From: Zizania palustris | Taxonomy: Eukaryota; Streptophyta; Magnoliopsida; Poales; Poaceae | Reading direction: 5' to 3' | Assembly (NCBI GenBank): GCA_019279435.1 | Contig: JAAALK010000082.1 | Coordinates: 25,081,034 to 25,145,033 of the forward strand | DNA length: 64,000 nt | In this document: positions 1 to 10,455 of the stretch, one piece after another | Numbering within the stretch: the first letter of the stretch is position 1 | Layout: every line of letters begins with the position of its first letter | Program-made: the position numbers and the translations under genes | The notes under the pieces: generated by a model | Told to the model about the DNA's origin: nothing | The model's input: the letters and a program-made list of their open reading frames with translations, nothing else | The model's database searches: none

Positions 1-616
1 CCTGAGTGAAGTGTGTTTTTCAATGTCTGTTCGCTTTGTGTAAACTGGAGGCTAGACCTCTCTGATTACTAGCGAAGCACTGTTCGAAGCCCGTTTGCTT
101 CCCTTGTCGAAGTCCTCAGCGAAGTGTGTTCAGTGTGTGTTTAGACCTCCGAAGTGCGAAGCCTAGTACTAGTTGCTAACGCTGAGTATTTTGTTGAAGT
201 CCTCAGAGGGAAGTCTGCTCTTGCGAAGGGTGAAGTGCGAAGCCTGCTCGAAGGCACCCATTGTGCTGAGCTTGCACTAACTTAGCAGAGCTGATCAAAG
301 CCCTCAGAGAGAAGTCCGCTCTTGCGAAGGGTGAAGTGCGAAGCCTGCTCGAAGGCACCCTGTGTGCGGAGCCTGCACTGACTTAGCTGAGCTGAATTTT
401 CGGGGTTGTCGGTGGAGCGAAGTCTTCTTAGTTTCGAACTTTTTCTCCTTGCGAAACCTGATTTCAGAGCTGTGAAATACCTCCGAACCAGAACTTCGAA
501 GGGTGTGTTCGAAGCCTGTTCTGCAGAAGACAGAAGTAAAACAGAAGGCTATTTTTAGTCTGAAATTTTAAAAGCTCCCATTCACCCCCCCTCTGGTCGT
601 CGTTTTCGGTCCAACA
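1..616 (+). mobile_element. 3' end of a copia LTR, family D (partial)
   Basis: This is the right-hand part of a long terminal repeat rich in the GAAGC/CTTCG motif. It ends with CATTCACCCCCCCTCTGGTC and then TCCAACA, the same terminal block as the minus-strand LTR that begins at 37440. An internal direct repeat of about 101 bp is visible (copies starting near 201 and 302). No primer binding site follows the LTR end, so this is the 3' LTR of an element lying left of the window, or a solo LTR, inserted into the minus-strand gypsy pol to its right. Positions around 50-60 match the + strand LTR at about 57540. Joining the two views suggests a full LTR of about 2.1 kb. Confidence 0.85.
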
Positions 617-675
617 CAAATAGAATTTTTCCCAACCCTTCCCAACAACACAGTGGCATAAAGAGTTTTTATACT

Positions 676-2758
676 TTAAAGACCAAGAATTTTAGCATCA
701 AGTTGAGAAAGAAAAGCATAACGTCTAGAAAATGCATCAACTACAACATTATCTTTCCATTTCTTGTACTTGACAATGTAAGGAAAAGATTCAATAAACT
801 CACTCCATTTAGAATGACGATGGTTCAGTTTTAATTGACCCTTTAGGTGTTTCAAAGATTCATGATCAGAGTGTATCACAAATTCTTTTGACAAGAGATA
901 GTGTTGCCAAGTTTCTAAACTCCTCACAAGAGCATATGATTCTTTATCATAAACAGAGTAGTTTAGAGTTGGACCACTTAGCTTTTCACTAAAATATGCA
1001 ATGGGACGTCCTTCTTGCATCAACACTCCTCCAATCCCTACACCACTTGCATCACACACAATTTCAAAAGTCTTACCAAAATCCGGTAGTGCAAGAAGTG
1101 GCGCTGTTGTCAACTTCATTTTTATTTCTGGAAATGCCTTCTCTTGTGCTGCACCCTAATTGAAATGTACTTCCTTCTTTGTCAACTCATTGATTGGAGC
1201 AACAATGGTGCTGAAATTTGGAACAAACCGTCAATAGAAACCTGCAAGGCCAAGGAAGCTACGTGCCTGGCTCACATTTTGTGGAGGTAACTACTCATGA
1301 ACAATTTTGTTCTTTTCCTCATCCACCTCCACACCTTCAGCTGAAACAACAAAGCCAAAAAAACTACCTTGTATGTGCAAAATGCGCGTTTGACAAGGTT
1401 AGCATACAAGCATTCCTTCCTCAAAACAGCAAGCACACATTTAATATGTTCAACATGTTCATCAAGAGTCTTGCTATAAATTAAAATATCATCAAAGTAA
1501 ACCACAACAAATTTGCCAATAAAAGTGTGAAGCACATGATTCATCAACCGCATGAACGTGCTAGGCGCGTTAGTCAAACCAAAAGGCATTACCAACCATT
1601 CATACAGCCCAAATTTAGTTTTGAAAGCAGTTTTCCACTCATCACCCTCTCACATTCGAATTTGGTGGTAGCCACTTCTCAAATCAATATTAGTAAAAAT
1701 GGCGGCACCACTAAATTCATCAAGCATATCATCAAGGCTTGGTATGGGGTGTCTATACCTGATGGTTATGTTGTTAATGAATCGACAATCAACACACATT
1801 CCTCATGAACCATCTTTTTTTGGAACTACAAGAACAGGGACAGCACAAGGTGAGAGACTTTCCCTTACATAGCCCTTGTTAACAAGTTTTTGAACTTGTT
1901 GCTGAATTTCCTTTGTTTCCTCCGGGTTGGTATGGTATGGTTGTCGATTTGGGAGAGGCACTAGGAACAAGGTCAATTTGGTGCTCAATTCCTCTCTTTG
2001 GTGGCAGCCCTGGTGGTACCGCAACCGGGAATACATCTTCATAGTCCTGTAACACATCAAAAACAACACTTGGCAAAGTAGAGAGTAAGTCGTTATTAGA
2101 AAGCAAAGTGTCCTTGTACATGAGTACAAAGAACATTGTGTTAGGTTCTCTTAGATCTTTTAAATCTCCCTTCCTAGCCATCATCACTAAACCCTCTTTT
2201 CCCTTTGTCTTGGTTGCTTGTGGCTGTGGGGTTTTATTTGGCTCTAGAAGCACTCCCTCGCTATGTTTGTGGATCTCGCTCAAGTGTTTCTCACTCTCTC
2301 GCTGTTTTCTTTTTTAATCATCTAGAAAAATTTCTTCTGGCATCAAAGGAAGCAAAGTGATATGCTCCCCTTGATACATGAACACTTGTTTGTTTGCTCG
2401 ACCCAAAGATTGCACATCGTGATCATACAACCAAGGTCTTCCCAACAATAATTGGCAAGCTTGCATTGGAACTACATCATACTCAACCCGATCTTTATAC
2501 CTACCAATGGAGAAGGGTACTGTTACAATATTGCTTACAATGATGTGCACCACAATCATTGAGCCATTGCATTTTATATGGGTCCGGATGACACCGCTGT
2601 TTTAGCTCCATTTTCTCAACTAATTCTTGACTTGCAATATTATTGCAGCTACCATTATCAACAATGATCCTACACAACTTGTCCTTGATCATTCCTCTGG
2701 TATGAAAGAGATTGTGTCGATGTCCATTCTCTTCTTTCACAACACTAACATTAAGCAC
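676..2758 (-). pseudogene. CRM-like Ty3/gypsy pol remnant (protease, RT, RNase H; integrase missing)
   Basis: Read on the minus strand, the order is aspartic protease (about 2758-2501, active-site-like VDNGS), linker (2560-1880), reverse transcriptase (about 2000-1270) and RNase H (1119-676). The RT shows AVPVLVVPKKDGS, FGLTNAPSTFMRLMNHVL and the catalytic YFDDILIYS. The RNase H shows FEIVCDASGVGIGGVL, the YALVRSLETWQHYL region and SDHESLKHLKG. The reading frame is broken by several stops and frameshifts, for example the TGA directly after KKDGS and a frame change near 1340. The integrase that should follow RNase H is absent because the family-D LTR end lies there. The sequence style resembles CRM/Reina-type chromoviruses. 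The lineage is an inference; the domain order is directly readable. Confidence 0.88.
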
Positions 2759-2821
2759 TCGTTGAGAAATGAAACAATTATTGTTACCATCATCAGGAAG
2801 TATCTCATTCTCTTCGTTGCT

Positions 2822-4250
2822 TTATTCTTCTACAAGAAAACCACCATCTTCTGGTTCACTTTTAGATTCCCATTCACCTTTCTCATTCACAATCATGGTC
2901 CTTCTGCTAGGACACTCAACAACAATATGTCCACGGCCCTTGCACTTGTGACACACAATTTCTCGGCTATGGGATGAAGATGCAGCAACCGATGCAACAG
3001 AAGGTATGGCTGTACTTGCAGTAGGCCTTGTATGAGCTTGAGGAGTTGAAGGTGAAATAGCAGTAGATGCCAATGTTCTTGTAGGGGCGGTGGATTGAGA
3101 AGACCGAGCAGCTGCCCCCTGAGAACGACCTCCAACATGTGAGGTACTAGGCTGTTGCCCTCGCCATGGAGCTGAAATGGAACGACTCCCATAAGACCTT
3201 CCATGGCGCTCTTGCTGAATCTTCCTCTCAGTACGCACTGCCTGATCCATAATATCTTGCAAAATATTATATGGAAACATCTCAACAAAACCAGAAATGT
3301 CAGCAGTAAGACCTTGCAAAAATCTTGCCATTTTGGACTCATGATCCTCTCTAATTCCAGAACGCACCAAAAGTAACTTCATCTGCTTATAATAATCATC
3401 AAATGACTTGGATCCTTGCCTCAAATTTTGCAACCTATTATGAATGTCACACTGATAGCTTGATGGAACAAATCGCCTTCTCAAAACTCTCTTCATTTCA
3501 GCCCATGTATCAATGTAATTACGACCCAACACAAGCTGATTTTCTTGTAGTTGATTCCACCAAGTGAGTGCATATCCAGATAATTCAACGGAAGCAAGAT
3601 TAACACACCTTTGGTCAGAGAGATTATGCACTCTAAAAATTTGATCACATTGTTCCACCCAACCGAGATATGCATCTGCATCTTCTCTTCCAGTGAACTT
3701 GGGAATACTCAGCTTGACATGAGCAATGCTATCTTGATATTCTCGATGATGATTACAATGATGATTATCATGATCACAACCAACACCTCGATGATGACCA
3801 TGGTGCTGCCCAAACCGCCCATGGTTTGCAAAAGGATTCTCATTATCAACATATTCATCATCATGGTCGCTAGGATGAACACCATCTTCATCAAATCGCA
3901 CATGACGACCAAAACCACGCCCATGAGATCCTCCCCCACATTGACCATCACGACCAGCATGTCTTCCTCCTCTATGATCACCTTAAAAGAGGCCAGAAAA
4001 ATCAGACGTAGCACCTAAATTTTCAGCACTACTTTCATCATCATGTTGATGTCGTGGAGCCCTTTCTCCCGCTGTAGGAAGGCGATCATTGAGCATCCTC
4101 TCCATGGCCTCCAAAAGTGAGGTTTCTCTATGGTGTAGTTCAGCTCGAGTAATAGGAGGTTCTTCCTCTTCATGGTGATCACCACGAACACTTTGAATCT
4201 GAATCTGCCTTGTTAGAACAGTGCAAGAATGTGGAATAGGTATAATTTGT
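2822..4250 (-). pseudogene. CRM-like Ty3/gypsy gag, one internal stop
   Basis: A 359-codon open stretch (3901-2822) encodes a retrotransposon capsid-nucleocapsid protein. It shows KLSIPKFTGREDADAYLGWV, YALTWWNQL, the RRRFVPSSY region, and a CCHC zinc knuckle (CHKCKGRGHIVVEC) near the C-terminus, followed by an acidic tail ending GGFLVEE. An Arg/Gly/His-rich segment lies N-terminal. The same frame continues upstream through a TAA at 3983-3985 into sequence reading LLEAMERMLNDRLP to about 4250, so the original gag was longer and is now interrupted. Gag would form the cytoplasmic particle that packages element RNA. Protease lies immediately downstream in the same orientation, as expected. Confidence 0.88.
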
Positions 4251-4848
4251 GGAATCTCACAACCTCACCTCTTACGTACCAATGTTCTTACTTGTTATCA
4301 AGGACTGTGAGTGTGCTAAAGTGACAATACCCAACTGGGATTAAGCGATCGAACGGATTACAAGAAGAGATGTCTGGTTACAGATTTTGTGGAGCTATAG
4401 GTGGCTGTCAAAGGAGGGCTTTGGTACTGCAACCAAGTGAATTAAACCGTTCAAAACGAAAAGTAAATGTTGATAACAAGCACACCACAAAACTTGGTTG
4501 TACCAAACTGAAACTTCCAAGAAAACACAACCCCTTTGAAACTCTCGTTCTTCTTTTCTTTATGCCATTTTTTTGTTCTATTTTACTCTCCCTTTTTCTG
4601 ATTTTTTTTGACACCAATGGGAACGGAAATAACTTTCAAACTAACATAAAAGAAAAAAGTTTTGGTGGTAGAAACTCAATTGAATGAAAAGACACAAAGT
4701 AGCAATACCAATGGAATGGCTATAGGATTATTTTTAATTGTGTTGCATTTTCAGTAGACTATAGGACAAACAAATATATGGTGGATAGAAAAAGAAAGGA
4801 TGGTAAACAAGATAGATAAGTGGATGGTGAATGCTACCATGACAACGA
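4251..4848 (-). other. Untranslated leader of the CRM-like element
   Basis: About 600 bp lie between the putative primer binding site and the start of gag-like coding. I see no open frame with recognisable protein similarity. The stretch is AT-rich with poly-A and poly-T runs. A second TGGTA-like motif occurs near 4275, but the better primer-site match is at 4849-4862. Confidence 0.5.
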
Positions 4849-4862
4849 TGGCTCTAATTACC
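4849..4862 (-). promoter_or_regulatory. Decayed primer binding site (initiator Met tRNA type)
   Basis: On the minus strand this reads TGGTAATTAGAGCC, close to the plant consensus TGGTATCAGAGCC that pairs with the 3' end of initiator Met tRNA. It sits just inside the LTR end starting at 4865, the correct place to prime minus-strand DNA synthesis. Several substitutions suggest an old copy. Confidence 0.6.
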
Positions 4863-4864
4863 AC

Positions 4865-5428
4865 ATGATAGGAGCAAAGAGCTAGCTGGTTCTCCTCGAA
4901 ATGCGTTGAGGCGCATCAGTTGACTAGACATCTAGGGGAAAAATGCAAATTCTATCATGGAATGGTTAGGTCTGGACAGCGGCCCAAAACAAAGGGCTTA
5001 AACTCTTAGGAAAAAGAGAAGACTTGATATTATTTGCTTGCTCGAGGATGCCTGATCATCATGGAAGCAACATCTTTACCAAGATAACTAGCAGCGAACT
5101 GCAAGGGTAACTAGCTTTAACCTGCCAAGGTTGGATGCGACCAAGCGATGGGGAGAAGGAACACCGAAACCTTTTTGGATTTAAACTCGATCTCCGAACG
5201 ATTGCAGAACCACAATCCAGGACTAATCCACACAAAAGGCCCAAAAGCCTAGAGCACGAACTAGGGTATCTCAGAGAGATCTCTCACAAGTCCAAAGAAC
5301 TCGCAAAAACAAAGGTGTAAGACTCTCAAGTCTCAGACAGCTCAGTTGCAATATAGTGTATCAGTTTATGAAATCATCAAAAGGTTTTTTAATGCAGTGA
5401 TACAATAGGCATTTATACTAGGAACAAT
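4865..5428 (-). mobile_element. 5' LTR of the CRM-like element, first part (split by insertion)
   Basis: The LTR begins on the + strand as TGATAGGAGC next to the decayed primer site and runs right until the non-autonomous element inserted at 5429. It resumes at 9915 after the ACAAT target duplication. Its outer end is not resolved because no partner 3' LTR is in the window. A TATAAAT-like motif lies on the minus strand near 5413-5419. The first ~75 bp resemble plastid 23S rRNA (separate entry). Confidence 0.6.
4873..4943 (+). other. Plastid 23S rRNA-like fragment (nuclear plastid DNA)
   Basis: About 70 bp reading AGCTAGCTGGTTCTCCTCGA, then ATGCGTTGAGGCGCATCAGT and GACATCTAGGGG closely match the well-known conserved stretch of chloroplast 23S rRNA containing AGCTGGTTCTCCCCGAAA and GCGTTGAGGCGC, with a few substitutions. 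The match fades on both sides, so this is a short transferred fragment and not a functional rRNA gene. It lies at the inner end of an LTR. The identification rests on recalled knowledge of the rRNA sequence. Confidence 0.72.
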
Positions 5429-6313
5429 TGATGAGGACATCCCTACCAATGATACAACCATACATGAATACCAAGATCCAATTATTCAAGTTCGAGCACG
5501 ACAATTAAATCTCCAAGTCAACTCGTTTCTAAGTATCTTAGTATATTATCTTTGGAATAAAATACTACCTAATATTATTATTATTGTTAGGAACCATGGA
5601 GATGATGAAAATCACTTGGAGATAAACAAAGAGTTGGAGAAGAACCAGAAAGGACGTCCAAGCCAATTTGAGAGTCCAATCCAACTACAATTCGTGTCCA
5701 ACTCGGATTCAAGGAGCAACGTGCACTAAAATCATCGCCCAGGCCGCATATGGACTCCGTTTTTGACATTCCACCCAGCCACGGAACGATAACTTCATAA
5801 CCTTTCCAATGCCGCCATTTTAATCTCAAAATTCATTCTAGATCAACAGGAATCGTCAAAAAAACATAGAGTCCTGAATCTGTCGGCATGCTGTTTTCTG
5901 CGTTATTGGGCCTTTGGGCCGTGTATCTAGTTGAGCCCATTAGGGGTGAATCCCAAACTACTATATGAGATGTTTATACAGACATCTAGGGTTTTTGGGT
6001 TTAGTTTACACGTTGCTTTGATAGCCGCCGCATCGCCGGATTAGTAAGTGAACCCCAACTCGCAGATTCCAATAGAATTTCAATTCGATTGTGTTTTCTG
6101 CGTTCTTGCTTGTGTTCTTCGATTCACAGGCAAGGATTAGCCTTCTTGGCGAGGTCAATAGGGTTGTGCTTGGTTGATAACCAATGGAGCAGTGGTGTAG
6201 CGATTGCAAGGGCCGATCTCGTGGATTGGAAGCTGGATCGTCAATGTCGAGTTCTCCACAAATCGTTGTTTATCCCGCACCTAACGGAAGATCGGGCACC
6301 CCCTCCTCTATCA
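5429..6313 (+). repeat. 5' LTR of the non-autonomous element
   Basis: 885 bp, from TGATGAGGACATCCC to CCCTCCTCTATCA. A TATATGAG motif near 5964 is a weak TATA candidate. The 3' part contains the GATCTCGTGGATTGGAAG and GAAGATCGGGCACCCCCTCC blocks that recur in the right LTR. The perfect flanking duplication fixes both element ends. Confidence 0.9.
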
Positions 6314-6315
6314 AG

Positions 6316-6327
6316 TGCTATCAGAGC
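6316..6327 (+). promoter_or_regulatory. Primer binding site (initiator Met tRNA)
   Basis: TGCTATCAGAGC lies two bases after the LTR end and has one mismatch to TGGTATCAGAGC, the usual plant initiator-Met-tRNA primer site. Confidence 0.8.
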
Positions 6328-7478
6328 TTGGTTTACCATCAGGTTTGTGTATATTAGATTAGATTTATTTCATATTCATCTCATAGTCCATAAAAAAGCC
6401 AACAAAAAATTTGTAGTCGCAGGTTTTCCCGAATCCAAGACCATCCCTAGCCTTTGCGCATTTTGGTTTTAGAGTCCATAGTATTGAGTTTGTGTCCTTG
6501 GTCAAGTCTGGTTGCTGGTTAGTATTGTGATCCCTTTTTCTAAATCCATTACACTAGCCACCACCCATAAATCCGCTTTGATTTGAAATTCGCGTCCGAA
6601 CTAGAACCTCAAAACCCTGATTCAGACTGCTTCTGATAAAACAGTCATATCTTTTGCATACAGACTCTGAATAAGGCAAATAAATACATTTTTTCATTTT
6701 CGAAATCTACAGAAACATTTAGATCTAACTTTTCCTAGCAAGCTAGGTTCGCCAATTTTATTTTTGCCAATTATGGCCGGAAAGATTGAGTTTTCTAGCC
6801 CCGAAGTTTCTTGCGCAGATTTTTCAACTCATCTTTATTTATCTATATAGCACTTCTTTGTAGCAAAATTGTATCACATCTTCTTGGTTTGTCTTCTTTG
6901 TGCTCCTAGTCAAAAAAAGAAGTGTCAAAAAAAGTGTTTAAAAAAAGAGTTAAAAAATATCAAAAAAGAAGAATATCGAAAAAAAGAGGAGCACTTAGGG
7001 ATAAGCTTGGAAGATATTAGTTTTGTGTGGTGCTGTTTTCGGTACTGTTTTGTGCTGATTTTATCAATCTATTAGCCATCCTTTGAGCCTCAACCACTCT
7101 CTCATTTAAGCCTTGTTGTCACTGGGATCACATTCAGACCAGCAATTAGTACAAGTACTCTGAACATTTATTTAATATTACTATTTGTTTCTGAATCGTG
7201 TCCCACCATATAGATTACTCTTGTTTAACCGCCTAGACTCCACATATATACTTATGATCAGTACAACTTGAGTCCTTTCAATCATATACCACTCTCTTTG
7301 GAAGTCACCAACCAGTCAAGAATTGTGCCATGACCAAAATTGTGCCATCCACTGCCCTACGATGGTAGGAACCTTGTAAGATTGTGGTAAGACGCTTGAG
7401 TGTGAGAGAGAACACCTTCCACTACCTAATAGTTGATAGGGCTAATATTTTCCAAGTGTTTTTCCTTTTCTACTAACC
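6328..7478 (+). other. Long untranslated leader of the non-autonomous element
   Basis: About 1.15 kb with no supported coding region lies between primer site and gag ATG. It contains an A-rich AAAAAAG run near 6908-6990. This is the expected place for RNA packaging signals, but none can be assigned by eye. Confidence 0.6.
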
Positions 7479-8022
7479 ATGGCAGGTATGGAAGGTGCGA
7501 CAAATCATAATCATGGGAACAATGTTTCTTCTATCCAAAGTAAGTTTACCATCCTATCTTTTTATGGTGAATATGATGCTGAAGAATACCTAGATTGGGA
7601 GATAACCGTAGAGCATAAATTTAACTTATATCTAGTTCTTGAACAATATAGAGTTAAACAAGCAACTAGTATTTTTAAAAAATCATGCTTTAATCTGGTG
7701 GGAAGATATAAGTGAACTTCAATGACAACCTGATATATGGGGTCATTTAAAAAGAGCTATGCGTTGTAAATTTGTCTCTCCTTTTTATCATCGTGAATTG
7801 TGTAAGAAACTACAATGCTTAGTTCAAGGTAACATGTCTGTGAAAGAGTATTATGCTGAGCTTCGAGAGAGCATGACCCATTGTGGTGTTGTGGAGCACT
7901 CGGAGGACACGATGTGGCACTTCTATGATGGATTGAGGTATGAGATTCAAGATATCGTTTATTATAAAGAATTTAATACTCTTAGTCGTTTGTTCCATCT
8001 TACCATCATTCCAGAGAAATAA
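7479..8022 (+). pseudogene. Decayed gag of the non-autonomous element
   Basis: The start ATGGCAGGTATGGAAGG opens a frame with FYGEYDAEEYLDWE, then VEHKFNLYLVLEQYRVKQAT, typical of the N-terminal capsid region of gypsy gag. A stop follows near 7713. Beyond a short gap the frame continues at 7759 with MRCKFVSPFYHRELCKKLQC, GNMSVKEYYAELRE and the FYDGLRYEIQDIV block. These match the order of capsid motifs in gypsy gag (E-Y-L-x-W, then RFVPPxYxRELxxKLQ, then GLxxEIQDI). At least two stops separate the pieces, so it is not translatable as one protein. No zinc knuckle is seen. Confidence 0.8.
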
Positions 8023-8985
8023 TTGCAGGAACGACAATACAAGGAAAGAGACTCCTATCCACCACGAGTGAGGAGTACACCGATACTAACAAAGCCTCTC
8101 TCTTCTTCAAGTGTTCGTCATGCACCTGCACATGTACCTATACAAACATCAGCAAGCATATGGCCTTCCATCTCTGCACGAGTTGAGGTATCAGGTAAAA
8201 AGTCCTTACAGGTACCCGTTGAGGTTGCTTCATTAACTAAAATAATAGAACACCCTTTGCAATTTGATAATGATGCACTTCACCATGATAGGACTAATAA
8301 CTATACCGTTGTGCATGAGGATGTGAAATCTACTTTGTTACTTTTAACTTTTGATGAAATTGTTAAAGATGATATCGAGACGACAACTAATGAGAGCAAA
8401 CAACTTGATATAAGATCTGAAATTCAGCATGAAATCGAATTAAAAGAATCTTCTATCCTTGCACATAAAACTGATAAAATTGAAATTCATAGTCAAGATG
8501 TGTGCTATGTTGTGGTTTGTGAAACTCCTTATTATTCTCTTACTAATATAGTTTACACTTTGCCCCTAGTTATCACTAAGTATTTATCTCATATTGAGCT
8601 ACATAAGTGTAAATTTGATATGTCTCTCGAATTTTTATCTTATGTTGAGTTACATAAATATAAACTTGTCTTGCCTCCCAAGTTTTGGGATAGTTCCACA
8701 TTTAATGTTGCAGAATTGAAACCAACCATGGAAGCAAAAGATGAGTATGAGTCGAGGACGACTCTATTTCAAGAGGGGGAGAATGATGAGAACATCACCA
8801 GTTGGGATAGGATCACGATTGTGAGGAAACAAGTTAAGGTGCATGCTTTCCATGTTAGATTTAATTTTTATATATTTGAACTTCAGATGCTACACCATGA
8901 GATGCATTCATTTTCAATTTCAGAAATACTTTCTTGGATTAATAGAAGAGATGCATGTATATGGAACTCTTGTATATTATCATAG
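8023..8985 (+). CDS. ORF with gypsy pol C-terminal tail, function unknown
   Basis: A 320-codon open frame, in the same frame as the gag stretch above and separated from it by one TAA. The N-terminal half is Ser/Pro-rich. The middle is acidic and resembles no enzyme I recognise. Residues near 235-265 read FNVAELKPTMEAKDEYESRT followed by FQEGENDENI, which matches the extreme C-terminal end of many plant gypsy pol polyproteins, where the coding sequence runs into the polypurine tract. The likeliest origin is an internal deletion or replacement joining gag to the pol tail. A true function is not supported. Confidence 0.55.
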   Translation: MQERQYKERDSYPPRVRSTPILTKPLSSSSVRHAPAHVPIQTSASIWPSISARVEVSGKKSLQVPVEVASLTKIIEHPLQFDNDALHHDRTNNYTVVHEDVKSTLLLLTFDEIVKDDIETTTNESKQLDIRSEIQHEIELKESSILAHKTDKIEIHSQDVCYVVVCETPYYSLTNIVYTLPLVITKYLSHIELHKCKFDMSLEFLSYVELHKYKLVLPPKFWDSSTFNVAELKPTMEAKDEYESRTTLFQEGENDENITSWDRITIVRKQVKVHAFHVRFNFYIFELQMLHHEMHSFSISEILSWINRRDACIWNSCILS

Positions 8986-9033
8986 AAGTTGATTCGGGAC
9001 CAATAGACGTTGAGTCGAGTATGATTCCAAATC

Positions 9034-9046
9034 AAGAAGGGGAGGA
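9034..9046 (+). promoter_or_regulatory. Polypurine tract of the non-autonomous element
   Basis: CAAGAAGGGGAGGA lies immediately before the right LTR start TGATGAGG. The tract primes plus-strand DNA synthesis. It reads in frame as QEGEDDED, continuing into the LTR. A second, earlier copy of this motif occurs at about 8769-8790. Confidence 0.75.
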
Positions 9047-9914
9047 TGATGAGGATATCCCTACCAATGATACAACCATACATGAATACTAAGATCCAAT
9101 TATTCGAGTTCGAGCACGGCGATTAAATCTCCAGGTCAACTCGTTTCTAAGTATCTTAGTATATTATCTTTGGAATAAATTACTACCTAATATTATTATT
9201 GTTAGGAACCATGGAGATGATGAAAATCACTTGGAGATAAAAAAGAGTTGGAGAAAAACCAGGAAGGACGTCCAAGCCAATTTGAGAGTCCAATCCTACT
9301 ACAATTCGTGTCCAACTCGGATTCCAGGAGCAGCGTTCACTAAAATCATCGCCCAGGCGGCATACGGACTCCGTTTTTGACATTCCACCAATCCACGGAA
9401 CGATAACTTCATAACCTTTCCAATGCCGCCGGTTTCTTCTAAATCAACAGGAATCATCAAAACAACATAGAGTCCAGAATTTGTCGGCATGCTGTTTTCT
9501 GCGTTATTGGGCCTTTGGGCCGTGTATCCAGTTGAGCCCATTAGGAGTGCCTCCCAAACTACTATATAAGGTGTTTCTACAACCATCTAAGGTTTTTGGG
9601 TTTAGTTTACATGTTGCTTTGATAGCCGCCGCTTCGCCGGATTTGTAAGTGAAGCCCAACTCACAGATTCCAATATAATTTCAATTCGACTGCGTTTTCT
9701 GCGTTCTTGCTTGTGTTCTTCGATTCACATGCAAGGATTAACATTCTTGGCGAGGTCAATCAGGATGTGCTTGGTTGATAACCAACAGAGTAGTGGTGTA
9801 GTGATTGCAAGGGCCGATCTCATGGATCGGAAGTCGGATCATCAACGTCGAGTTCTCCACAAATCGTTGTTTATCCCCCACCTGATGGAAGATCGGGCAC
9901 CCCCTCCTCCATCA
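9047..9914 (+). repeat. 3' LTR of the non-autonomous element
   Basis: 868 bp, from TGATGAGGATATCCC to CCTCCTCCATCA, followed directly by the ACAAT target duplication. It is collinear with the left LTR, with many substitutions and small indels. Confidence 0.9.
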
Positions 9915-10455
9915 ACAATCCTCCAAGCAGGATGTGGATTGCCTCTTTGAAGGTGCGAATGGATCCCTTTGACTTTATGAAGTTATTGTCTTAGGAAACT
10001 CCACGAAATTAATGGTCATTGGAAACTCACGCAGACCCTTCGCCTTCTGTGTAGTCTCTACCAAAACAGTCATAACTCTTGATTTAGAAGTCCAAAAGAG
10101 ATGTCATTTGTTGTGTTGGAACAGGGACTTAAAGAGATTTCCAGCAAATACTTGTGGACCATCATAGACTTCGGAATAAAAAATTATGATTTCATCTTTA
10201 GGTACTTCAAATAGGAACTCTTGTCTGGCACGTGCTTCTATCTTGGGCAAGACGTGCTATTCCCGTAGGGTGTGTTTCATCTTCTCCTTCTTCCACTCTA
10301 GTGCACCTAAGTTCAATCAGAGAAAAAGAAGTGGAAAGCACATCCAAATCATAATGTGATAAATAACTTAAGTTAGCGTTCACATGATCATGTATTTGTT
10401 TAGATCGACTCCTTGTGATTGGTCCTTGATATGTGTTGTTTAGGTGGTCACTTGA
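9915..10455 (-). mobile_element. Probable continuation of the CRM-like 5' LTR
   Basis: After the second ACAAT copy the host sequence resumes. No coding region is supported. The stretch with CATAACTCTTGATTTAGAAG resembles LTR U3 sequence. The outer LTR boundary cannot be placed without a partner copy, and where the adjacent Tat gag fragment begins is uncertain. Confidence 0.4.

Larger units (their letters stand above)
5429..9914 (+). mobile_element. Complete non-autonomous LTR retrotransposon (gag-only, gypsy-type)
   Basis: The element has a left LTR at 5429-6313, a right LTR at 9047-9914, an initiator-Met-type primer site at 6316-6327, and a polypurine tract at about 9034-9046. It is bounded by a perfect 5 bp target duplication, ACAAT (5424-5428 and 9915-9919). 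The internal 2.7 kb encodes decayed gag (7479-8022) and an ORF ending like the C-terminus of a gypsy pol polyprotein. No protease, RT, RNase H or integrase motif is visible, so it would need enzymes from a related autonomous element. The two LTRs differ at many positions and by small indels, so the insertion is not recent. It sits inside the CRM-like LTR. Confidence 0.9.

Noticed and set aside
4262..4283. An alternative LTR end and primer site of the CRM-like element (TGGTACGTAAGAG on the minus strand)
   Set aside because: It matches the initiator-Met consensus less well than 4849-4862, and the sequence beyond it has leader character.
4370..4687. 105-codon + strand open frame
   Set aside because: It lies antisense in the untranslated leader of the CRM-like element and has no recognisable domain.
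4865..4960. A real rRNA gene
   Set aside because: Only about 70 bp resemble plastid 23S rRNA, with substitutions and no flanking rRNA sequence.
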